Shown: piece after piece, positions 26,435-34,309 of the stretch
Layout of the letters: each line of letters opens with the position of its first letter
How positions within the stretch are numbered: the stretch's first letter is position 1
NCBI RefSeq assembly: GCF_002128405.1
Contig: NZ_NETJ01000004.1
Span: 248,001-312,000, forward strand
Length of the DNA stretch: 64,000 bases
Source: Gottfriedia solisilvae
GTDB lineage: Bacteria; Bacillota; Bacilli; Bacillales; Bacillaceae_G
Reading direction: 5' to 3'
Translations under genes and position numbers: made by a program
Notes under the pieces: generated by a model
The model's database searches: none
The model's input: only the letters and a program-made list of their open reading frames with translations
Told to the model about the DNA's origin: nothing

Positions 26435-26742
26435 ACAATCCCTCCTTTCCTATGTTATTGTTTTCCAATTTATGAAATATTATCATTATATTTTTGTAGC
26501 TGACTTGTTTCAGGAGCTAAATCAACTGAACACTTTATGGAATAATCACTTTTAAAAGATGCAGGTCACAAGTGACAATAATTGAGGCCAATACAAGAAA
26601 TTAAAACCATGTATAGTTATTACGCCTTAATTTCTATACTCACGAATAGAAACAACAGTTTAAATGTTCTCTTTACAAATCGGTTGCGTATGTTATACTC
26701 TTCTTGGTTAATTACTAGATTAGTGATCAAAGGAGTAACCAC
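26435..26742. other. Divergent intergenic region, nothing specific seen
   Basis: About 300 AT-rich bases between the cupredoxin and FHA genes. It must carry both promoters; no clear operator is recognised. Confidence 0.4.
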
Positions 26743-27441
26743 ATGATGATTCAAGATGTGTACCTTTCTATAAAACAGGGAGAAACAGCTACGAAAAAGG
26801 ATAGAATACCTATTTCCTATAAGGAAACTTTGATAGGACGCACTTGGGGTAATGTCATCCCCGATATTCCTTTTACAAATCAATATATTTCTAGAAAGCA
26901 TGCCTTAATTCAGTTTGATCAGGAAAACTACACTATAGTTGATCTTATGAGTAAACATGGTACTCAGGTCAATCATACTTTCATAGAAAAAAACAAACCC
27001 GTTTTCCTTCGTGATGGGGATATTATTAGTCTTGCAAGTGGTGCCGCAGTACTCACCTTTCATAACCCTTCTGAAAAGAACTTCGGAGACACACTTGATA
27101 TGCCATTATTTATAGATAAACATTTAAACGAATTGAATGGCCTAACTGTGAATGTTGTTAGAAGAGAAGTATTAATTGATGGTGTTAAAATTCACCTTAC
27201 AAGTAAAGACACAGAATTATTTCTATTGTTATACGAAAAAGCCAATAGTGCAGTTAGTTATAACGAAATTAAAGTAGATGTATGGCCAGAACGTCTTACA
27301 AATGAATCGGATCAGCCGGATGTAGGTCGCGAAGAAATTAATACTCTTGTATATAGATTACGGAAGAAGTTAGGTAAATACGGACAATGTATCATTTCTG
27401 TCCCTCGATTTGGATATATGTTAGATTTAGAAAGCATGTAA
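26743..27441 (+). CDS. FHA domain fused to an OmpR-type winged helix
   Basis: 232 residues. N-terminal FHA domain (about 10-110) with the conserved GR (TLIGRTWG), SRKHALIQF and HGTQVN residues that bind phosphothreonine peptides. C-terminal trans_reg_C winged helix (about 135-230): LTSKDTELFLLLYEKANSAV, YRLRKKLGKYG and a final VPRFGYMLDL hairpin. This suggests a transcription factor controlled by Ser/Thr kinase signalling instead of a receiver domain. No kinase is adjacent. AAAGGAG before the first ATG. Confidence 0.85.
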   Translation: MMIQDVYLSIKQGETATKKDRIPISYKETLIGRTWGNVIPDIPFTNQYISRKHALIQFDQENYTIVDLMSKHGTQVNHTFIEKNKPVFLRDGDIISLASGAAVLTFHNPSEKNFGDTLDMPLFIDKHLNELNGLTVNVVRREVLIDGVKIHLTSKDTELFLLLYEKANSAVSYNEIKVDVWPERLTNESDQPDVGREEINTLVYRLRKKLGKYGQCIISVPRFGYMLDLESM

Positions 27442-27520
27442 TCTGTTTTTAATGATTACAACAAGAGAATTGTATCGTTTTAATTTATAATAATTAGGTG
27501 GATATATTAAATAAAATAGA

Positions 27521-27562
27521 AAAAGAGTGTAGATATGATTTTCATATTCTACACTCTTTTTT
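27521..27562 (+). terminator. Terminator after the FHA-winged-helix gene
   Basis: AAAAAGAGTGTAGAATATGA-type stem (GAGTGTAGA/TCTACACTC) with A-run and T6 on both sides; can serve both strands. Confidence 0.85.
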
Positions 27563-27589
27563 ATGTTATTTTTATGTTCTAGACTTAAC

Positions 27590-27757
27590 TTAAGAAAGTG
27601 TCGCTTTTAACTTTTTTTCTATAATTATTAATTCAATATATATTCCAATTAGAGTACTTAATACGCCTCCTAAAAGAATCATTGCACTTACATATTCTGG
27701 TAAGTTTGAAAGTAGATAAACTAGTAATGTTCCAACGATTATTAATAAAAAAATCAA
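27590..27757 (-). CDS. Small membrane protein (55 residues)
   Basis: TTG start with AAGGGGG eight bases upstream. The protein has two hydrophobic segments (FLLIIVGTLLVYLL and MILLGGVLSTLIGIYIELII) and a basic tail (EKKLKATLS). Convergent with the FHA gene across a shared terminator. No family recognised; ribosome site and pattern support a real gene. Confidence 0.6.
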   Translation of the reverse strand: MIFLLIIVGTLLVYLLSNLPEYVSAMILLGGVLSTLIGIYIELIIIEKKLKATLS

Positions 27758-28071
27758 TTAAAATACCCCCTTATCATTTTAGAATTTAATCATTCATCTG
27801 CTTTAATTACATGAGTCCAACTTGAACTATTACTCCCTTTTTTGATGTTCATTCGAGTAACCATAAATTGACTAATCAGAGCCTATTTTTCAGTACCAAA
27901 AGGTTAAATCCCTTATCATATGTAGACAAAAATAAAGATGTTTTACTCTTATCATGGTATACCTACACGGTTTTTCACTCAATAGCACACCGATAACAAA
28001 ACACTAACAATTATATTGAATTTCATAAATCAGTTATGATAGGAAATACTATCTTTGGAGGTGAAGACGCT
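27758..28071. other. Intergenic region before sspL
   Basis: About 310 bases. A short minus-strand frame ending ...SSSWTHVIKADE lies near 27790-27865 but has no ribosome site and is preceded by a stop. The sspL promoter must be here; I could not place a convincing sigma-G element. Confidence 0.35.
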
Positions 28072-28206
28072 ATGAGTAAAAAATCAAGTGGAAGAGGACA
28101 AAAAGCTCCAAGTGTAAACCCACAAGGTTATGGAAAAGACGTTGAATTTTCAACTGAGCCTAAAAGTGAGCTACAGAATTTAGCAAAAAAATCAAACAAA
28201 AAATGA
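28072..28206 (+). CDS. sspL: Small acid-soluble spore protein L
   Basis: 44 residues, hydrophilic: MSKKSSGRGQKAPSVNPQGY through the ending LQNLAKKSNKK. The PQG core and the PKSELQNLAKKSN end match SspL, a minor forespore protein made under sigma-G. GGAGGTG precedes the ATG. Its presence marks the organism as a spore former. A terminator follows at 28248. Confidence 0.82.
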   Translation: MSKKSSGRGQKAPSVNPQGYGKDVEFSTEPKSELQNLAKKSNKK

Positions 28207-28247
28207 ATCAATAATAAGAACTGATTCTCTTTAAACGACAAAAATAA

Positions 28248-28290
28248 CCATCATTGGGGATGAAGCGTACTCCCACTGATGGTTTATATT
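28248..28290 (+). terminator. Terminator after sspL
   Basis: CCATCA...TGATGG with an inner GGGGA/TCCC pairing, followed by a T-rich tract. Confidence 0.65.
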
Positions 28291-28330
28291 CATTTTCATA
28301 TTTTATTTAAATCCTCATAAATACAAATTA

Positions 28331-28368
28331 AAAAGGATTAAGCCCTGTGCAATAAAGGGTTCAATCCT
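28331..28368 (-). terminator. Terminator after the DUF2089 cassette
   Basis: GGATT..CCCT / AGGG..AATCC imperfect stem followed by T5 on the minus strand. Confidence 0.7.
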
Positions 28369-28418
28369 CGAAAGTAGCTTAGATTTATTTTTTATCTAAC
28401 TTTATGGCTGCAGTTTAA

Positions 28419-28709
28419 TTAAACCTTTACTAAAACTTCAGTACCATCATTAGCTTTGACATCCACTAGGACAAGCCCTTTATGTTTTCGTAATTCTTTA
28501 ACCACTAATTTGAGAAGTTTTTTGTCTATTTGTGGAATGGTCAAAGTAAACTTTTTATCATCCGTGTATCCATCTTGATGATTTAACCATTTATTCATTT
28601 GATTATGAAGAATTTTAGAAGAAAGAATAGAAATACCTAAATGTAAAATGGCATATGGAACTGGGATCGTGAAGCGAGCTTCTTTAGTTTTCACTTTTAG
28701 CTTTAGCAT
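28419..28709 (-). CDS. Hypothetical protein, third gene of the DUF2089 cassette
   Basis: 96 residues. The N-terminal half is moderately hydrophobic (IPVPYAILHLGISILSS) and the C-terminal half is a small alpha-beta unit (LKLVVKELRKHKGLVLVDVKANDGTEVLVKV) resembling the C-terminal part of its upstream neighbour (VEAIENELDGQLVDIQTGNGD). The two may share a fold. The ATG at 28709 follows AGGG eight bases away; an in-frame TTG lies two codons earlier. No firm family name. Confidence 0.65.
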   Translation of the reverse strand: MLKLKVKTKEARFTIPVPYAILHLGISILSSKILHNQMNKWLNHQDGYTDDKKFTLTIPQIDKKLLKLVVKELRKHKGLVLVDVKANDGTEVLVKV

Positions 28710-28718
28710 AAGCAAGCC

Positions 28719-29108
28719 CTATTCAATGATGACAGAAACTATATCGCCGTTTCCAGTTTGAATATCCACAAGCTGACCATCCAATTCGTTTTCAATTGCT
28801 TCAACTATAAGATTAATGTCAATATCCTTTACATATTTTTCTGATTCAGGAATACTTGCTAAGATGCTATTTCCAGCAACTAATAGAGCCTTAACAAGTT
28901 TGATTGGAACATTGATTTTAACGTTATCATTTTCAGCAGATAGAACACGAATTTTCAATATTTTTTCTGCATAATTAGATGATTTATACGTTTGATTGCT
29001 TCCTGCTTCTTTTTCTTTTAGCACATCAATTAGTTCCGATGCTTTTTCTGCATCAATTTTTCCGTCTTTCACCATCGTTAATACTTTTGCGATTTCTTCT
29101 TTCATCAT
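28719..29108 (-). CDS. SHOCT-like domain protein, second gene of the DUF2089 cassette
   Basis: 129 residues. The N-terminus (EEIAKVLTMVKDGKIDAEKASELIDVLKEK) is a SHOCT-like/YvlB N-terminal helix pair. A linker follows, then about 45-129 a domain with ILKIRVLSAENDNVKINVPI and EKYVKDIDINLIVEAIENEL, as in LiaX/YvlB-related proteins. AGGAGG lies five or eight bases before two consecutive ATGs; either may be used. It starts nine bases after the DUF2089 gene, so it is co-transcribed. Confidence 0.78.
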   Translation of the reverse strand: MMKEEIAKVLTMVKDGKIDAEKASELIDVLKEKEAGSNQTYKSSNYAEKILKIRVLSAENDNVKINVPIKLVKALLVAGNSILASIPESEKYVKDIDINLIVEAIENELDGQLVDIQTGNGDIVSVIIE

Positions 29109-29117
29109 AAATTCCTC

Positions 29118-29483
29118 CTATTCCTCTTTTAATAACCTAATTGCTTCTTCTGTAGAAATTTCTCCATTTTCTAGCATTGCAACAACCTTTTTCTCATCTA
29201 CTTCATTTTTCTTCTTTGTCTCGTAGCCAAGTGATGTGATAATGTCAGTGAGTTTACCTCTAACAGTTGGATAAGAAATACCAAGCTCTTTTTCTACCTC
29301 TTTGATGTTCCCCCTACATACCAGGAATACTTCTACAAAATGAAGTTGTTCCTTCGACAAGGAGGAAAAAGGTGAAAGCTCAAACTCATTTTCAATTGTT
29401 GTGTGGCAGTGAGTGCAATTTAGTTTTGTAATTTTTAAAGTCTTGCTGCAAACAGGGCAATTTGTAATTACTGGATAAGCCAT
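29118..29483 (-). CDS. DUF2089-family zinc-ribbon/HTH regulator
   Basis: 121 residues. N-terminal zinc ribbon with CPVC and CTHC pairs (about residues 8-30), then a helix-turn-helix-like stretch (GNIKEVEKELGISYPTVRGK, about 58-80), and a C-terminal KKVVAMLENGEISTEEAIRLL segment that resembles the SHOCT-like start of the next gene. Probably the DNA-binding member of the cassette. ATG at 29483 chosen, with AAAGGA seven bases upstream; the frame opens two codons earlier. Confidence 0.82.
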   Translation of the reverse strand: MAYPVITNCPVCSKTLKITKLNCTHCHTTIENEFELSPFSSLSKEQLHFVEVFLVCRGNIKEVEKELGISYPTVRGKLTDIITSLGYETKKKNEVDEKKVVAMLENGEISTEEAIRLLKEE

Positions 29484-29879
29484 AATCAAATCCTTTCTTT
29501 CATTTGATTAGATTATATGATGATAAATTAAAAAAGTAAACACTTAAATTTTAAAATATTTAATTTTAACTTTAATAATATTAATAACTATATTAATTAT
29601 ATTGATTTTATTGATTAACATTCTTAAAAAAGACTACTCCTTCTTGATTGATGACCTAAATTACATATTCGACTTGGATCACTAAGTTACTCTGTTTAAC
29701 AAAATACTGTCGCTTAACGCAATAAAAAAATCGACTATAAAGTCGATCATGTCGTATAAGCATTAGTTTGTCATTAATGAATCAGGGTTCCAGCCATTAC
29801 AATGAACAGAAGATTAATCGTTATTCCATGGTAGTCTATTTTCGAGTTAATCATTTTTTATCGTGATTTAAGTACCATG
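29484..29879. other. AT-rich intergenic region with one terminator
   Basis: The stretch 29512-29625 is almost wholly A and T and must contain the cassette promoter. A minus-strand terminator for the gene at 29880 lies at 29723-29747 (ATCGACT/AGTCGAT, then T7). No other gene is seen. Confidence 0.55.
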
Positions 29880-30464
29880 CTACTTTTCGTCAGTGGAATC
29901 AATTCTTTCAAATTCAATATGTTTATCGGTACGGCGGTCATATGTACCAGTTAATGCATCCATAAAGTCTTCAGTTAAGTCTACTTTCCATTCATCTCCA
30001 ACTTTTACTAATTTAATTTTTACTGGTAATGTCACTTTTTCTGCAGAAGGACTTTCAACAACCTTTAAAACGTAAGGAATTGTATCAACTACATGGGACT
30101 CAATTGAATCTTTTTCTAATATTTCTTTTCTTATTTTTTCGAATGCTATATCTTGCGCTTTACGTTTGTCGATTGCTATGATCTTTACACTTATTGATGC
30201 TTGTTTATCATCTTTTTTAATTTTACCAATTTCATATTTTATTTTTTTAAACACGAACCCATTATATTTATCTTGTGTTTCCTCAAGGAAATATTCTTTT
30301 GCATCTGAATTTTTAATATAACTTGAAGCACTTTTCCAATTACCTTTTTGAATATTTTTTAAAAAAGTATTTGTACTTTTCTGAGGTGAATTGAAACTTC
30401 CATTCCAAACTATAAAACCTACTATAGTTATGATTATTGCAAATAATACAACAATTTTCTTCAT
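29880..30464 (-). CDS. Membrane-anchored extracellular protein (DUF4878-like)
   Basis: 194 residues. An uncleaved or type I N-terminal segment (KKIVVLFAIIITIVGFIVWNG) is followed by an NTF2-like outer domain: STNTFLKNIQKGNWKSASSYI, QASISVKIIAIDKRKAQDI, LPVKIKLVKVGDEWKVDLTEDF. This order is typical of DUF4878/DUF5105-type proteins of unknown role. No lipobox cysteine. ATG with AGGAGAACAT upstream. A single gene. Confidence 0.65.
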   Translation of the reverse strand: MKKIVVLFAIIITIVGFIVWNGSFNSPQKSTNTFLKNIQKGNWKSASSYIKNSDAKEYFLEETQDKYNGFVFKKIKYEIGKIKKDDKQASISVKIIAIDKRKAQDIAFEKIRKEILEKDSIESHVVDTIPYVLKVVESPSAEKVTLPVKIKLVKVGDEWKVDLTEDFMDALTGTYDRRTDKHIEFERIDSTDEK

Positions 30465-30671
30465 TATGTTCTCCTATTTCTTCTAATGATGTCAATGAAA
30501 CCTTACCTATTTTAACTTATAACTTAATAAGAAAATAGCATTTTTTAATAATTCATCCTCTAGTAATGCGATTTATCACACGCAAAAAGATGCTATACAT
30601 TTTGAAACATACTTCTATGAAGCAAGGTTAGTATATTTATGAGATGCTGTTTTATTTTATTTCATTCTTAC

Positions 30672-30722
30672 AAAAAAGATGGAAATTGCAGAAAATATTC
30701 CCCGCAATTTCCATCCCTTTTT
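30672..30722. terminator. Bidirectional terminator after the DinB-like gene
   Basis: GATGGAAATTGC / GCAATTTCCATC perfect 12-bp stem, T-runs on both strands. Confidence 0.88.
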
Positions 30723-30744
30723 GTACTACTATATAGAAAATACA

Positions 30745-31278
30745 CTATTTCAAATTATTTTTATATAACTTACGAATCATTCTTATTTGACCTCGATGAT
30801 TAATTTCATCTTCAAATACATGAAACCATTTAAAGTAATTTGTCGCTAAATTCCTTCCAAACTCTGACCTCTCATATAACCACTCATCTGATAGTGTATT
30901 AAATTTTTCAAATGTATCTTCTCGAATCGTATCTAAAAGGTTAATATAATAATCTGCATCATTACCTTTAATTTTCTCTCTTGCCTGTTCATCTAAATCT
31001 AAACCAGGTAACCATATCACTTCTTCCTCTTCGTTTAAATCTCTATTTTCGAAAGTATTAAGTTGATACCAATATTCAACACCTGCCATATGGGTAAGTA
31101 GCATTCCTATTGTATTACCTGTTGGAGAATGCAGATAATCTAGCTCCTCTACAGTAATATCTTTAATAGCTTCCAGCGTTGTATATCTTACGTATGTCAT
31201 CATTGACTTTAATGTATTAAAATCTCCTTTAACTCCATCTTGTTCCCCAACTAATAATATATTGTTCGTATCGATCAT
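30745..31278 (-). CDS. DinB/DUF664-family four-helix protein
   Basis: 177 residues. The DinB-like metal site is recognisable: His in MLLTHMAGVEYWYQL and the closing DEINHRGQIRMIRK with His. Members are four-helix thiol transferases or of unknown activity (bacillithiol-linked in some cases). Start: ATG at 31278, because GGGAGGGG lies eight bases upstream inside a longer frame. A single gene. Confidence 0.85.
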   Translation of the reverse strand: MIDTNNILLVGEQDGVKGDFNTLKSMMTYVRYTTLEAIKDITVEELDYLHSPTGNTIGMLLTHMAGVEYWYQLNTFENRDLNEEEEVIWLPGLDLDEQAREKIKGNDADYYINLLDTIREDTFEKFNTLSDEWLYERSEFGRNLATNYFKWFHVFEDEINHRGQIRMIRKLYKNNLK

Positions 31279-31594
31279 TGTTGTAACCCCTCCCATTTTA
31301 GTCCAACCTATTAATTTCTAGATAAGTAAGTAAATCCCCTACATAAATTGAAAGTTTATTTGAGGTAACTTGTTTTAATCACTTCTTGCTGAATGTTAAA
31401 TGAAGTAAAAAAGGAAGAGAAGAACTTCTCTTCCTTCTCATTGTTTTTGAACTAATCATCATTTAGCCAACATATATACTATACATCCAAACACTCTGAA
31501 GTCAGTTCTCTATTGTAGAGTTTGTTTCTCCTATATATTTTTTTAATTCTATCTCGTAAGATGAAACTAGAGAATTAAACTAGGAGTGTTCATT
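31279..31594. other. Intergenic region with an orphan hairpin
   Basis: Holds promoters for the divergent DinB-like and membrane genes and, at 31407-31436, a perfect 12-bp hairpin (AAGGAAGAGAAG/CTTCTCTTCCTT) with T-run on the minus strand. No gene is seen that would end there. Confidence 0.5.
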
Positions 31595-32062
31595 TTGAAA
31601 GAATTATTTAAGAAAGTATCTGCATCAATTGGTTTTACAATACTCGTAACAAGCCCGTTTATCTTTCCAATGTTGTTTTTTTTATTTGGGATGTCTACTG
31701 ACGCCGACGGTACTGAGGCTGGTAATGATTTATCGGGATCTTTTTACTTTACAATGTATTTAATAGAATTTTTTATTGCAATCTTGCTGATTACATCTAT
31801 TGTTACTAAACTGATTATTAATAAAAGTACAGTCTTTAAGCTTTTTAGCTGTACTGCACTATTGTTTTTATCCTTTATTTTAGAGAAATTCCCTTACACT
31901 GGTATGTATAGCTTCTTATTAATTCCATTTGGGGTTATCTTATTAATCACTATAGCAATCTATGATAATATCGATAAGTGGAAAAAGCCTTTTGTATGGT
32001 TTTTAATCCTCTTTCCATATCTCATTTTCTCACTTATGCTTTATGTTAGCTTAAGTCTTTAA
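31595..32062 (+). CDS. Integral membrane protein of unknown family
   Basis: 155 residues with four or five membrane segments (ASIGFTILVTSPFIFPMLFF, MYLIEFFIAILLITSIVTKL, TALLFLSFILEKF, FLLIPFGVILLITIAIY, FLILFPYLIFSLMLYVSL) and an Asp/Gly-rich loop (STDADGTEAGNDLSG) after the first. TTG at 31595 is preferred, as AGGAGTG lies six bases before it. A single gene with a terminator. I do not recognise it. Confidence 0.65.
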   Translation: MKELFKKVSASIGFTILVTSPFIFPMLFFLFGMSTDADGTEAGNDLSGSFYFTMYLIEFFIAILLITSIVTKLIINKSTVFKLFSCTALLFLSFILEKFPYTGMYSFLLIPFGVILLITIAIYDNIDKWKKPFVWFLILFPYLIFSLMLYVSLSL

Positions 32063-32095
32063 GCTATATAAATTTACAATTAAACGGAATCAAAC

Positions 32096-32132
32096 AAGCC
32101 CCTTCCAAAATTTGGCCGGGGCTTATTTTTTA
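32096..32132 (+). terminator. Terminator after the membrane gene
   Basis: AAGCCCC / GGGGCTT stem followed by ATTTTTT; convergent VanZ gene beyond. Confidence 0.8.
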
Positions 32133-32162
32133 CTTATTGTAACTATATTCGCTTACTAATCT

Positions 32163-32651
32163 CTATAAATTAAGTATCACGAGTCTATTAAAAATAAAGA
32201 TAATAAAAAATAATGCACAAAAAGTTAACACCCCAGCAAATAAATTTATAAATTTATTTGTTCTGTGTTTTAGAATTTTGAATAAAAGCTCATAAATTCC
32301 AATACCAATTGCACCTCCAAGTGTATTGGCCAGTATATCAGTAATGTCACTTCTTCCAATAGCTAAAACAAATTGTGTCGTCTCAAATGCCAGAGTTAAA
32401 CCGAAAATTGAAAGAAGTTTTTTCATAAAAGACCACTTACTTTTAAAAATGCAAATATAGATACCTAATGGCACAAAAATCCTAATATTGTTATACACCT
32501 CTGAAAAGACAAAATCATTAAGTGGAATCATATTAATTACTCGCACTCTGTCTATTTGATCAAAAGAAAAATGTAACTTAAATAGGACTAACCAATTAAG
32601 TGCTAATAAATAAATTATGAATAATACGAATGTCAATTTTTTATTTCCCAA
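32163..32651 (-). CDS. VanZ-like membrane protein
   Basis: 162 residues, four or five membrane segments. VanZ-family features: NMIPLNDFVFSEVYNNIRIFVPLGIYIC, then LAFETTQFVLAIGRSDITDILANTLGGAIG, where the E-x-x-Q and GRSDITDIL..N..G residues are conserved. VanZ of teicoplanin clusters confers low-level resistance; most chromosomal copies have unknown roles. A single gene. Confidence 0.88.
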   Translation of the reverse strand: MGNKKLTFVLFIIYLLALNWLVLFKLHFSFDQIDRVRVINMIPLNDFVFSEVYNNIRIFVPLGIYICIFKSKWSFMKKLLSIFGLTLAFETTQFVLAIGRSDITDILANTLGGAIGIGIYELLFKILKHRTNKFINLFAGVLTFCALFFIIFIFNRLVILNL

Positions 32652-33009
32652 TATATTTTCCTCCGATTCTTGTCACACCAACCTGAAAAAAAAGCTGCTT
32701 CACTACAGCTATATCTAAAACTCAATGTACTTCTAGTTGTAACCAGTACTCTCTCATTTCTTCTTCAGATGTTTCCAACAAGCGGTATTTTCATATATAG
32801 TAGGAAAAACAATTTAAAAAAAGAGTAGGATAAATCTTAAATTTTTCTTAAGTCCATTAATTGAATCACATTTCAAAACATGTTCATCAATAAGCTTTAC
32901 CAAACATAGAGAGTGGTAAAGGCGAGCGTAAAAAGAATATCATGCCTTTTCGCATTATAAAAAATGACTGCATAAGCAGCCATTCGTTGTTGAACTAACA
33001 TTTTTTAAA
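32652..33009. other. Gap between VanZ and MarR genes
   Basis: About 360 bases. The MarR terminator is at 32957-32984 (AATGGCTGC/GCAGTCATT, then T5 on the minus strand). The remainder shows no gene. Confidence 0.55.
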
Positions 33010-33456
33010 CTAGTTAATATCCTCTAAGTTTCCTATCAATTTAAGTATCTTTAAAATTTGCTCCTGATCTTCTTGTGATATATTTTTTAACGTTTCCTCA
33101 GCTGCAAGACTCATTGAGGCTCTTGCTTGATTTATATCATTAATGGCATGATCAGCCACCTTTAATAATGTTGCACGTCGATCCATGGGGTCAGGCATTC
33201 TAATTAAATACTTTTCTTTTTCCAATGCATCTACAAATTGAGTAACTGTCCGTGGTTGAATACCTAATTTTAACGCAATATCACTCATTCTTATTTCTCC
33301 GGCTTCCAATACAGTAACTAGTAATCTTAGTCTAGGTCCAGTTAATACGACTGGTGTTTCATATTTACTTAAATTATTCTCAAACAAACGATGTAACTGA
33401 TGAGTTGTTTTAAACAATGTTTCTAATACTTCACCTGATTTATTTTTACGTATCAT
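33010..33456 (-). CDS. MarR-family regulator
   Basis: 148 residues, winged-helix dimer: RLLVTVLEAGEIRMSDIALKLGI, QPRTVTQFVDALEKEKYLIRMPDPMDRRA with the wing DxxDRRA, and a C-terminal dimerization helix. AAGGAG precedes the ATG. Divergent from the broken oxidoreductase gene, with a perfect palindrome between, so it probably regulated that gene and itself. Confidence 0.9.
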   Translation of the reverse strand: MIRKNKSGEVLETLFKTTHQLHRLFENNLSKYETPVVLTGPRLRLLVTVLEAGEIRMSDIALKLGIQPRTVTQFVDALEKEKYLIRMPDPMDRRATLLKVADHAINDINQARASMSLAAEETLKNISQEDQEQILKILKLIGNLEDIN

Positions 33457-33484
33457 TATTAAACTCCTTGACGATTCATTTTTT

Positions 33485-33500
33485 ACTGAGCATACTCAGT
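33485..33500. promoter_or_regulatory. MarR-type palindrome
   Basis: ACTGAG-CATA-CTCAGT, perfect, 29 bases before the MarR start. A related half-site TTACTGAGTTTAC follows at about 33531. Candidate operator for the divergent pair. Confidence 0.65.
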
Positions 33501-33581
33501 ATTTTGTTAAACTTCATTATTTACTGAGTTTACACAATTTATATATACTTTGTAAAAAATTTTACGTTTAAGGAGTAAATC

Positions 33582-33969
33582 ATGGGACCAAAATTAATGA
33601 AATCTATCCAAGTCTATGAATATGGTGATATTGATGTTTTAAAATACGAAGAAGTGATTGTGCCTGCTCCTAATGAAAATGAAGTATTAGTTCGAGTTTA
33701 TGCTTCGGCAGTACTTCCCATTAAGTGGAAGATTAGAAAGGGATTCTTTAAATCCTTTTTTCCAGTCAGTTTCCCATATATTCCAGGTTCTTCATTTTCG
33801 GGTGAAGTCATTGCTGTAGGCGAATCAATAAAAGAATATGAAATTGGTCAATTTGTTTTTGGTAGAAACACTAAAGGTACTTGAAGCTAGAGAGGCACAC
33901 AAATTAAGTGAAACAGGTCATGGTACTGGTAGAATCATTCTTAAAATGAATGATTCTTACAAACAATAA
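33582..33969 (+). pseudogene. Zinc-less alcohol dehydrogenase/quinone oxidoreductase with internal deletion
   Basis: The first 98 codons encode a normal GroES-like N-terminus (QVYEYGDIDVLKYEEV, VPAPNENEVLVRVYASAV, FPYIPGSSFSGEVIAVGE, YEIGQFVFGR) and stop at TGA 33882. In another frame the DNA continues with LEAREAHKLSETGHGTGRII, the typical last 20 residues of this family, ending TAA 33967-33969. About 200 codons, the whole Rossmann domain, are absent, so an internal deletion out of frame is inferred near 33870. A normal AAGGAG start remains. The product could only be a nonfunctional stub. Confidence 0.88.
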
Positions 33970-34088
33970 TAGAAAGAACCTCAGATTTATTAGTATTAAC
34001 TTATACAATATAATTAGCTGTTATCATTTTATTTAGCGAATTTTAGTCAGCTGGTGACCGAATAACTAAGTACAATTAATTTACTGAA

Positions 34089-34124
34089 CCTGTGTCATAG
34101 ATTACTTGATAATCCATGACACAG
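34089..34124. repeat. 16-bp stem hairpin without T-run
   Basis: CCTGTGTCAT/ATGACACAGG extended by GGATTA/TAATCT. It lies just after the small minus-strand gene at 34136 and may act in 3' end stability; not a standard intrinsic terminator. Confidence 0.5.
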
Positions 34125-34135
34125 GCTATACTTTC

Positions 34136-34309
34136 TTATTGATATCGATTTCCTAAATATCTTTTCCTGTACGACTTGCCTTGATCTGGAATATCAAATA
34201 AACCTTGTGCGCCCCAAACTTTATGCTCTGTTATTTTATCAATACTGCCACTTAGCTCTACCGTTTCTTCCATTTCAATATCATCATCTTTCGGAATGTC
34301 CATATCCAT
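34136..34309 (-). CDS. Small hypothetical protein (57 residues)
   Basis: MDMDIPKDDDIEMEETVELS at the start, then DKITEHKVWGAQGLFDIP and a basic end (SYRKRYLGNRYQ). Acidic front, basic tail, no membrane segment. AAAGGATG before the ATG. No family recognised; charge layout resembles small spore or stress proteins but that is a guess. Confidence 0.55.
   Translation of the reverse strand: MDMDIPKDDDIEMEETVELSGSIDKITEHKVWGAQGLFDIPDQGKSYRKRYLGNRYQ

Noticed and set aside
27790..27865. Short minus-strand frame ending SSSWTHVIKADE
   Set aside because: Preceded by an in-frame stop and no ribosome site; possibly a gene tail but no family was recognised.
28000..28071. Sigma-G promoter for sspL
   Set aside because: TGAATT and AATACTA are both present but 22 bases apart, too far; expected from gene identity but not shown by sequence.
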